In this document: one piece after another, positions 55,247 through 64,000 of the stretch
Layout: each line of letters begins with the position of its first letter
Position numbering within the stretch: the first letter of the stretch is position 1
DNA from: Aporrectodea caliginosa
Lineage: Eukaryota > Annelida > Clitellata > Crassiclitellata > Lumbricidae
Assembly: GCA_020284085.1 (NCBI GenBank)
Contig: JACEVL010000427.1
Location: forward strand, 554,001-618,000
Direction: 5' to 3'
DNA length: 64,000 nucleotides
Notes under the pieces: generated by a model
The model's database searches: none
What the model was told of the DNA's origin: nothing
The model's input: only the letters and a program-made list of their open reading frames with translations
Translations under genes and position numbers: made by a program

Positions 55247-55410
55247 TGGCGGCGCCAGCATGGGGCTAGAGTGGGCTGAAGCCCCCCCCCCTATCGGCGG
55301 CTCAGCCCCCAAACAAAAGTGGGAAATCACTGCCAATGACAGAGAGGAGGGGAGAAAAGGAAGGAATTGGGGTTTTAGCCCCAAACGTGAAATTCTGGCG
55401 CCGCCAATGA
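55247..55410. mobile_element. Decayed MITE related to 57387-57547
   Basis: Ends AGTGGCGGCGCCAG and, inverted, CATTGGCGGCGCCAGAATT, with a purine/pyrimidine-rich interior including a C9 run. No target duplication is recognisable. Confidence 0.65.
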
Positions 55411-56526
55411 GTACCACCACTGCATATGCCACCGTCAAATTAATTACTGTCGACTATAATTGGCTAATTAATGCTAGTGGGCTTTCTTTCTTTTTCATTC
55501 TGTCGTTGGTGTTCTGCCTCTTTGGCGTAATAAAGATGTTCAGTAAGAGCCAACCAGAACCAGATCTAGCGCTTAATTACCCGTAGCTTAAGTAGCTAAT
55601 TGTCTGCAGCTATTAACTATGGCCATTCATTGACCTCACACAGTCGATGGATGGCTAGCTATAGCTAAAGTTCCAGGAATCGGTTGGAACCGGAACGCAT
55701 CGCAACGCCGTTCCGGTTTTTTTCTGACGACCGGATCCGAACGCCGTAAGAGTAAACATTTAGGCTAGGTTAACATGGAGCCGACGATCCGGTTCTTTTT
55801 CGTTTAGGACGAGATCACTGACTGCTGAACCACAATCCGTCTGGTGGCCTAATTAGTCCTGTGCTATATTTGGACCTATATATTTCCGTGCTCTCCCGGA
55901 ACCCGAGCTACGCGGATGCTCAGCGTTTCTGTAGGCCTACTCTGATGCATGCGTCTGGCAAGTAGGCCTATAGCCTACGTCTAGACCCTTATACTCTGGT
56001 CTGAACTTAGAAGAGATTGGGTATTTTAGAAATATACACAGTCTCTCTCTTCCTAAGGGCAACATCCTTCGGGACTTTTCCGTTGTTTGTTATTGTGCAA
56101 ACAAAAGATGGTGCAATAATCAGAAAACTTTCGCCTCGCGTGGCTGACGCAATATTTCACTATATAGCTCGTGCGTATGGCGCACGCTACAAGTACACCT
56201 ACGCACTGTTTCATTGAAGCCTTGTTAAGTCCCGCCCACTTGTAAAGAGTGGTATGAAATAGCAACCTAAATCAAAATTAGACTCCCTGCGCTATGGCTT
56301 CGTTTTGGCACCACTGCAATAATTGGAAACGGGTTTGTTGCCTCTTCCACGTTCAGAACGTTGTATTAAAGGCCTTTAAGGGCCAAGTGCTTTCATGTCC
56401 TAAAACATAATTAATGTAGGCTAAATAATTATGAAACCTGATTATTGTAATGTAGCCTACTCAAGCATCGACCTCCAAATCTGCTGTTCTCAGCCCACTC
56501 AATTAATATCCTAGCAATGTTCAACA

Positions 56527-56716
56527 CAATAATGTATGTAAGTATGTATGTTTGTATGTGTATGTTTGTATGTAGGTATGTGTGTTATGTAATATGCATG
56601 TATGTTTTGTATGTATGTTTGTGTATGTATGTATGTATGTATGTTTGTATGTATGTGTGTATGTATGTGTGTATGTATGCATGCATGTATGTATGTATAT
56701 ATGTATGTATCTGGCC
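56527..56716 (+). repeat. (TATG)n microsatellite
   Basis: About 190 bases of TATG with TTTG and TGTG variants. All open frames on both strands here come from the repeat. Confidence 0.95.
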
Positions 56717-56939
56717 ATCTGGCACCTTTTAAGAATCTCACAAGGGCGCTAATACGACTATCTTACAGACCTAAAAAGATGCGTTTTAAAATGGTTTGAA
56801 AATGTTTCTCGAGCTATCTCTAACGAAACAGTACAACTAGGCTGGCTGGAAGTAGCCTACCTGCATCAAAGCTCTGATGCTACTATGCTACTACTACAGC
56901 TACTATCGAAACTCTTCTAATTAGGATCGGAGGATTTTC

Positions 56940-57180
56940 AATGCATCCTGTCCTCGAATGGAAGCCAGTGCAGCGTGTCCCGCATGTAGTTCGAAATACG
57001 CGAGAATTTGGGCAGGTTAGCGACAGCTCATGGGACACAGCTGAGGATAGACTGAATCCGTCATATCTAGAATTTCGGCAGGCCTGCGAAAATGGCGTTG
57101 CAGTAGTCCAGGCGCGTCAGACAATACGAGACTCACGGCAGGTGCGAAGGATAAATTTCGCAGTATGATTCCAATGCGAG
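56940..57180 (-). mobile_element. LINE reverse-transcriptase fragment
   Basis: Minus-strand reading gives RLDYCNAIFAGLPKF, the same motif as in the LINE copies at 5390 and 36690, followed by the complement of GGAAGCCAGTGCAGCG near 56960, which encodes the LHWLP motif. Confidence 0.65.
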
Positions 57181-57386
57181 GCAGCTAGGCGTCAATAACT
57201 TACTCTTCAACTCAACGAATTGAAAATAATGTATAGTTTCCTTCACAATATTTGTCGCGTCAATATAGTTCTCCTCAGATCGTCGATCATGACCAGGTGG
57301 GATCTCCCTCTAAATTCATCAGAGGGTAGGCCTATCTGCCCTTTAATTTGTAGATAACGCTGCATTATATTAAAACTTATGAGACC

Positions 57387-57547
57387 CAGTGGCGGCGCCA
57401 GGATTTCAAGTTTGGGGGGCTAAAGCTAAAAAAACCTTCCCTTTTGTCCCCTCCTCGCTGTGATTTGCAGTGATTTCCCACTTTGGGGGGGCTGAGCCGC
57501 AGTTAGGGGGCTAAGCACCCCCTAGCCCCCACCTGGCGCCGCCACTG
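57387..57547. mobile_element. hAT-like MITE
   Basis: Ends CAGTGGCGGCGCCAGG and, inverted, CAGTGGCGGCGCCAGG; exact 8-bp duplications ATGAGACC at 57379-57386 and 57548-57555. 161 bp with G- and C-rich runs inside. Confidence 0.9.
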
Positions 57548-57683
57548 ATGAGACCGCTGTAAGTAATGAAATGCAAACATAGACAACAAAGACTTTGGCG
57601 CTGAAGTTCGCGTGGGACAGTTTTTTACGCAGGTTCCTCTTTACCACCACAAGTATCGACGCGCAAACATAAAAACGAAGCAC

Positions 57684-57785
57684 ATGTCTACTCGCAGTCT
57701 TTCTAAGCTAACAGACTCCGTCGAAGGTGTGGTTCGAAAGGTTCTTCAATTTATAACATCTACATTCTGGCATAGCAATTTTCTG
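57684..57785 (+). CDS. Possible first coding exon of an unidentified gene
   Basis: The ATG opens a frame MSTRSLSKLTDSVEGVVRKV continuing LQFITSTFWHSNFL, then a consensus donor CTG/GTAAGT at 57785/57786 in phase 0. The frame is also open upstream for 24 codons without a clear start. I do not recognise the peptide. If genuine, the gene continues rightward, possibly to an exon near 63.66 kb. Confidence 0.3.
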
Positions 57786-57799
57786 GTAAGTGGAGCTTG

Positions 57800-58680
57800 A
57801 GAAAAGCTTTAGTGTTTGAAGGTAGTTTTATAGTAGTAATAATCTCGGTATTTGTTTAAGTTTTGATGGCGTTAACATTGGACGTATGGCTTGGGAGGCA
57901 CGTGGCAGGTACTTTTGCCCGCCTTCAGACACAAAGGCCTATTAGTACAATGTGTATGAAGAAAGATTCTACCTTTAGGGCCTACTGTTTGCAGTTCGTC
58001 TTATAGAAGAAAAACTAGATGAAACACGCAATTGAAAGCGGTTTTAATTGTTGAAAGATCCGAATCGGTCTTCGAAAGTTGAATACCAGGGGGGATTAAC
58101 GCCCTCATCCAGTTTTATCCATTAGGAGCCGGGATCGGATGGATTGAGGGAAGTGGACGATTGAATGGATGAATCATCGGCTTATGAAAAGAGGCATTGA
58201 CCCCCTGCATAGTGGACGATTGAATGGATGAATCGCCCTATGAAAGGAGGCACAGACCCCCCCATATTTTGTGGAATTGTCGTGTGAATTGGTTGTGTGC
58301 TTTCGGCGCCTGTTCCTTTGTTGTCAGATCGTGTCTATGTTATATGGACGAAAGTCACAGTGGCGTGACCATAAACAGGCTAAGCATAGGCCTACGTAGA
58401 CTGGGTTTTCCTTTGAATAGTTCTGGTCTGTGTGTGATTAGTCTTTCGAAGAAGAAGACAGGGCGTTGACTTTTAGGCTACGCCGGATAATGTCATTTAC
58501 ACATGTAATGCAAAGCCAGCCAACAGTTTTCGTTTACCCGGTACATTTTGGCAACAGACTGTAGGACTTACTTGAGTTACTTCCTACAAGATATATATGT
58601 CTTTTCGAAGAAAGATGAGTTAGGCCTAGGCTGCTATGGCATAACACTGTAATAAAGCTTCACCATAGGAGAGGAAGTGG
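57800..58680. other. Gene-free interval
   Basis: No recognised protein or element. GTGGACGATTGAATGGATGA occurs twice (58154 and 58211), a local duplication of about 50 bp that includes a GAGGCA(T/C)(T/A)GACCCCC block. Confidence 0.5.
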
Positions 58681-58689
58681 AAGAGAGTG

Positions 58690-59003
58690 AGATCCATCCA
58701 TCCATTTATCCATCCATCCATCCACACATCCTGTGCTTTAAGTTCTGCTGCCTGCCTTCCTTTCTTTTCTGTTATCCAAGCTTTTCACTTTATGCATTCA
58801 TCCATCCACCCATAACCCATACATTCATCCACACATCCGCCCATCCAATTATCCCATCTATCTATCCATCTGTCTCATCCAGCCAATCATCCATCCATAA
58901 ATTCCATCCTCCCACACATCCGTCTATCTATCCCATCCTTACATCTATCACATCCATCCATTTGTCTCATCTATCCATCCATACATCCACCCAAACATCC
59001 ATC
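58690..59003 (+). repeat. (CATC)n imperfect microsatellite
   Basis: CATC/CATT/TATC tetranucleotides with interruptions over about 310 bases. A complementary GATG tract lies at 59405-59500. Confidence 0.88.
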
Positions 59004-59152
59004 CAGTGTTTCCATTAGAGTCCAAAAAGAGGACGCATTTACCCCTGACCTGGAATTTTTTGGACGTAGCTCATTTCTTTCGGCTATCACAAAGAAAAAT
59101 TTAGCTTTTTATGGACGTAAAAACGACCATTTGGGCGTTAACGGAAACACCG
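59004..59152. mobile_element. hAT-like MITE inserted at the edge of a microsatellite
   Basis: Ends CAGTGTTTCCATTAGAG and, inverted, CGGTGTTTCCGTTAACG; flanked by CATCCATC (58996-59003) and CATTCATC (59153-59160). 149 bp. Confidence 0.75.
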
Positions 59153-59159
59153 CATTCAT

Positions 59160-62100
59160 CATGTATACATCTATTTGATCAAATCCAATTAAGGTGTAAT
59201 TTTATTATCAGCAAATGCACTTCTGAATTACAGCACACATCAAAAGTTTCCACTTGAGCTAATTAAGGGAATTGGTCTGGTTAATATCTGGTCAACAAAA
59301 AACATGAAACTTCAGCCTTTCATGTGGGTAGAAAATTTACCACTGCTTTCTCCTTCCTACTGCAACAACATGTGGGCAGTTACCATAATTCTCTATTAGC
59401 TGACTGGGTGCATGGATAGATGAGTTGATATCAAGCAGTTGGAATGGATGGATGGATTGTCGGATGAATCGATGGATGGAATGAAGGACAGATGAATCTC
59501 AACCATTGTCAGAAACAATGCAGAATGAAATGAGTAAAAATAGATTGAACTTAGGAGCATGTCAACAATGCTATTACTGTAGAGTTCTGTCCGTTTACAA
59601 GGTGCTGATATAAAACGGGTGGCACAGGTTATGTTTTTTGTACATTCTAACCTCATGGTTGCCCCCCTCTGAGATGTTAAAAGGTCTGGTCGCCCTTGAA
59701 GCTGAACCGGTTTAAACCGGTTTTTAGATTTCCTGAACATTGCCCTCTGAGTAGTTGAACTGATCTGCATAGGATTTGAGGAATGAAGCGCTGGTGTTCT
59801 GGTCCATGAAATGTCGTCTCTTTTAACTACCAAATGAGTACCAGCTAAAATCAATCTCACGGCTTATAGAGTGCCTCATTTAAAGTCTGCAGGTGATTGG
59901 TTGTCTTGCGCACACCTGTGAGACTCGTTTCAGAGTGACTATAAATGACTGATGCATTGTGTAGTTTGGTGATGATAGGTGACTTCAGATGGGATTAGAG
60001 GACAGAAGTTTACAGTTGATGTTTTGTCACTAAGACCTCATCCAGTGTCTATTATTATTAGTATTATTAGTGTTATTATTTTTATTAGTGTTATTATTAT
60101 TATTATTATTATTATATTATATTATATTTTATTATATTATTATTATATTATTAAACTGTCATTTATAGTGCACCTAAACAAAATAGGAATCTTGCACACA
60201 AGCATATAACAGAAAAAATAAAGATAAATATGTCTGCGCTAGTCTCATGATGTTAAATTTCTTTTTGTACAGAGTGTTTGTCAGATGGCTAACATTGCTC
60301 GCTAGAAGAGTCACCATGGGGAGGTCTAGCCATAAAACTCATAAGGAAATGTTATTCTGAGCTGCAGTTGACAGGTCTACAAATTATGAGTGTGCTTTAC
60401 ATATTTAGACGAAGAGCAGTCCCTTAAACTAGGCTGAAAGCATTTTATGTTTTGTTGAAATTCAAATCGTTCTGTGTTTTGCATTTGACGTTCAATGACC
60501 CTGTGTTTGTGATCTCTGCCACAAGATTTGTAGGATGATGAGAGTTCAGTTTTTGTCCCATTTAGAAGATTTGTGACAAATTTGAAATGCCAAAACAAGT
60601 TCCGAAGTCCAAGGGTATTAACCCTGGCATCCAATTATTAGCTGCTGATCATCAGGCATTGCTTATCGCTTGTTTGAAGTTAGTTCGAGGGGCAGCAAGG
60701 GCAAACTAGGGTCTGCACATGATTTGTATGGCGTCTGTTGTTGAGGGAGTCAAATGGTTTGTCACCTTTGGATTTTCAATCACCTGATGCTAAAAGTAGA
60801 GAGTGTCCTTTGTTTTCGTAGAAATAAATTATGTGGCTGATTTATGGAGCCTTGTACTATTGAGGCTTAAGCCTTGGATCGTCGAGTTAATCCTTGAGTC
60901 CGATCCTTGAGTTAATCCTTGAGTTGGTCACTGTGTCTGGACCTTAGTCTAATTCTTAATGCACCTGGCTTAACACCATCATGCTACAGTTTAATAATTA
61001 GATGGTGGCACTATATAAATTTAAGGAAAAGTTATACATTACAGTCTAATTTGGTGAAGGTTGAAATAGCAGGCTCTGGCAATGGAGGAAATGTGTTGAG
61101 TCATGCTTAGATTGCAGTCTAACAATACTCCAGCGTAGTCTGATAATTGTTTGGGAATAACTCGCTCAATCAGTTTCTAGATAAAGGATAGGTTTGAGAT
61201 GGGATGATTGAGTCCCTGTTTCTTGATGAGTGATTAAATTATATCGCGTTTGTGTTTAGTTGGGAAACGCAGCAGCTGGGTTCTGAGAACACAGCTCTGA
61301 CGAAAGCAGACTTCTTTTCAGTTCAGTAAGATTTTCCATCGAGTTGAATCTCGTTCCACCTGGTGGGTTTTGACCTTGTTCAAACAGACGTTCATCTCAA
61401 CCCAACAATAGAACATTTCTGATTTCATGACCAACTGAACCAACGCGTGCTGTACTAGAGTTGGAAACATGTTGACAGATTTGTAGTCCACACAACCATT
61501 ACGACCGGGCGCTGACCTAGTTGTTTGTGCATGCCCTCAAGCATAACAAGCAGGCGTGACAATGACTGGGCATGACAGTGCAGCGTCATCGGCGTGACGT
61601 AGCAACTCGATGTAGCCCTTATATAGTGACCGCGTAGTCTATTTAGTACCATCTTAGATTTCTGACTGAGGAGAAAAGGGATTACGCATATCACAAGAGC
61701 TGTTCAGTGTTGGAATAGTTTGTGACTATTGGATCAAGATATTTGATACTTATTTACTGAAAAACAGGTTGATCAAGTTTATCTTTCTTTGTAATTGAAT
61801 CTCTTGCCATAGTTATTGACATATGTGTAGAAAAGAAACAGGATTAACAATGGTGTTTGGAGTTCTGTTGGTAGTTTGTGGCTGTGGGCTCGAGATACTT
61901 GTTTACAGAAAGCAGCTTAATTCAATTTATCTAATAGCTTTATAATATGTATTCGATTCATGAAGCAACAGAATAATATTTTCACTGACTAATTCTGTGA
62001 ATCTTTGGGTCAACATATTTGTATGGTTGTATTGTGTGATCATGTTTGAGACTCTTTCTGAGACTATCTTTCACTGTAAACCGAAAACTTACCTCTCAGA

Positions 62101-63650
62101 ATCTATGGTTCTTAATGTTTCCTAATGTACAGCTTCAGTGTGCACTTCAGAACTTTGTAATTATCAGAGAATTATCAGATTGCAGTTGTATTGTAAATTT
62201 ATAAATCTTTAAATACAATACAATTGTGCCAGCCTTTATTTCACTTTTATTATTTTATGTATTTAGATTTTATTACCATAATAGTAATTATTATTGTTAT
62301 TGCTACTACCACTATTTGTAAACAATATCCTGTTATTGGATTGCTGTGGTTTACTGCGGAAAATTCCTTCAACTACAATACAATTCTTTTGAGGCACGTG
62401 AATAATTATGCTATTTATTGGTTATTATTGTTTTTGTTTAATTATTTTTATTACTATGTATTGTTATTGTCAGTACACTTGGCAAACATTGTAACAATTT
62501 TTTACAAATGCCCTGGAGTTAAGTCATTGTTGAAAAATAATTAATTGTGGTAATAAAATAATCATCATAAAACACACATGTACTTAACTTGATAATTATT
62601 TATTACAAGTTCTAATGAATTATTACATTTTACACCTTGAAAGTGATTTATTAAGTAAAAATATAATGTGTGGGTGGCTGTGTATGAATTTTAAGACTAG
62701 TTTTTGGTTAGTTTTCTGATAAAGCGATTATTGATGAATGTTTTATTGCATTTGTTGGCGTACCTGTATAAATGTAGGCGTGCCATGTGTGGCCTTCCAA
62801 ATGTAAGCGTCACGTATGTTTCACGTGGTGCCAGATGTTTGCTCAGTTGGACTCTTGACGTCAGTTTAAACTCACAACCGTATGTTAGGCACGGTTCTGT
62901 CTCAACAGACTCTGCTGGACTTTTGTCTGTTTATTACCATTGTTGTATTTCTAATTATTTTACCCAGGATAGCAGTGACTTTCTGAGATTCTAACTATTT
63001 AGTGGGGCAAAGGTAGTAGGTCTGGAAAACCAGTCCTTGTGCTCAGAAGTATTCCTGTCAATGCTCTGGCAGTGTATTGTATTGTGTATTGTATTTTCAT
63101 TTATTGAAATCTAGCTGTCATAGTGCAGCCAGCAACAAAAGTGCATGACTTATGGTTAGAGTAAAGTAGCCTAGACTAAAAATTATTATAGATATGGATA
63201 TTGTTCACATCCATACTGAGTTTGTGATTGTGCTCATTGAACAATGAATCACCACCGATAACTGATGTCATTATTATGATGATTATTATTATGATAATGG
63301 TATTGTTATGGTAATATTTGATATTATGATAATGATGATAATGATGATGATCATCATCGTTAATGGTGATGGTATCATCATTGTCATCATTATAATGGAT
63401 TCATGTAGATCCAGCAACTTGAATATATTATGATAAAGCACCCGCTGATGTTGCCTTGCAGTTGGTCAAATTCCTTAAACAGTGACAATCTTAGTGGATG
63501 TTTAAATCACAAGATGAACCACAATCATATAGATGACGGATTAGGTATTGGAGCCATGGATGTTGCTACTTGGTTATGTTGAATGTTTTTGTTGTTAGTC
63601 GAATTGAAATTTAGTTATTAATTAAAGTAAATATGTGTTGTTTTGTGTTT
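59160..63650. other. Interval without supported genes
   Basis: No conserved coding segment. It contains ATT-rich tracts (60045-60150), SINE tails (near 61000, 62130-62220), GATG/ATT repeats (63265-63395) and a family-E-like remnant at 60408-60440. If the exons at 57.7 and 63.7 kb belong to one gene, this is its intron. Confidence 0.5.
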
Positions 63651-63661
63651 TGCTTCAGTTT

Positions 63662-63720
63662 AGGTCCTGTTCTTCGTAAACTGCCAAAAAATGACGAAAA
63701 TGAAGTACGATGTTGAAAAA
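63662..63720 (+). CDS. Possible exon near the right edge
   Basis: After a pyrimidine-rich tract, CTTCAGTTTAG offers an acceptor at 63661/63662; the following frame is open (VLFFVNCQKMTKMKYDVEK) to a GT at 63721. An ATG in good context (AAAAATGACG) could instead start a protein MTKMKYDVEK. It is phase-compatible with the candidate exon ending at 57785. Not recognised. Confidence 0.22.
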
Positions 63721-64000
63721 GGTTAGTTCAATCACAGTTCTCACAGACCTCTAATTTTCTGTCATTTTGAAAGCTTCATGATTATTTAGTGCTTCTTTAG
63801 TGAAGATGAAAATGAATTGGCTGTATACTGAGATGGGAGGGGTCCCACTTTATGAGTAACATTGAAGGAAGGATGAGACTTTATATTTAAAATTGAAGGA
63901 TGGATGGATATACACAGAGCGTTCATGGAAGTTTCGGAGTTTCATGAAATGTTAATTCCTAAGAAGGATGTATACAGCTCTGGAATTTTATCTGCAAGTT

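Larger units (their letters stand above)
51120..57380. other. Repeat-rich interval without supported genes
   Basis: No conserved coding segment on either strand. It contains many AGGCCTA words (for example 51133, 51289, 52548, 52820, 54048, 54315, 55933 and 55967), ATACTTTTGAAAAGTAT foldback sequence, SINE/LINE tails near 53390-53560 and 54790-54830, a decayed MITE at 55247 and a TATG microsatellite. Confidence 0.6.

Noticed and set aside
56511..56799. Tyr/Met/Cys/Val- and His/Thr/Ile-rich frames
   Set aside because: Products of the TATG microsatellite on both strands.

Overview
The window is nuclear DNA of an animal. All genes are split by many GT-AG introns, intergenic and intronic space is packed with short DNA transposons, tRNA-derived SINEs and CR1/L2-like LINE fragments, and three genes are clear orthologs of conserved animal proteins. 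The repeat mix and the very frequent word TAGGCCTA suggest a marine invertebrate, perhaps a non-vertebrate deuterostome; this placement is inference and the species is not identified.

Layout. 1-6.2 kb: repeats (CT-rich microsatellite, a hAT MITE carrying a SINE, a non-autonomous Helitron, a CR1/L2-like LINE remnant) and a doubtful terminal exon at the left edge. 6.79-10.87 kb, plus strand: complete TMEM129 (4 exons, 366 aa), an ER-membrane RING-type E3 ligase of ERAD. 11-16.9 kb: no gene seen, with a degenerate minisatellite. 16.94-35.13 kb, plus strand: an ITCH/WWP1/Su(dx)-type C2-WW4-HECT E3 ligase (22 exons recovered, at least 1004 aa; the exon or exons encoding the extreme N terminus were not found). 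39.93-50.59 kb, minus strand: complete RMND5A/B ortholog (9 exons, 394 aa), the RING subunit of the CTLH/GID E3 ligase. It converges with the HECT gene. 50.6-64 kb: repeats, MITEs, microsatellites and two speculative exons near 57.7 and 63.7 kb.

All three confidently identified genes are ubiquitin E3 ligases of different mechanistic classes (ER RING, HECT, CTLH RING). Nothing in the sequence shows that they work together; they act in separate pathways (ER-associated degradation; Notch and other membrane-protein turnover; GID/CTLH substrate degradation).

The richest unannotated content is mobile DNA whose insertion structure can be read directly: at least nine hAT-like MITEs with 8-bp target duplications, a hAT MITE nested in a TTAA-flanked piggyBac-like MITE, two Helitrons with TC start, 3' hairpin and CTAG end inserted between A and T, and an inverted pair of 0.2-kb foldback elements. 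Other signals are a nearly perfect 40-bp intronic hairpin and an intronic array of TGACCTTGA nuclear-receptor half-sites. Gene models were built by hand from reading frame, splice phase and remembered family sequences; no database search was run.
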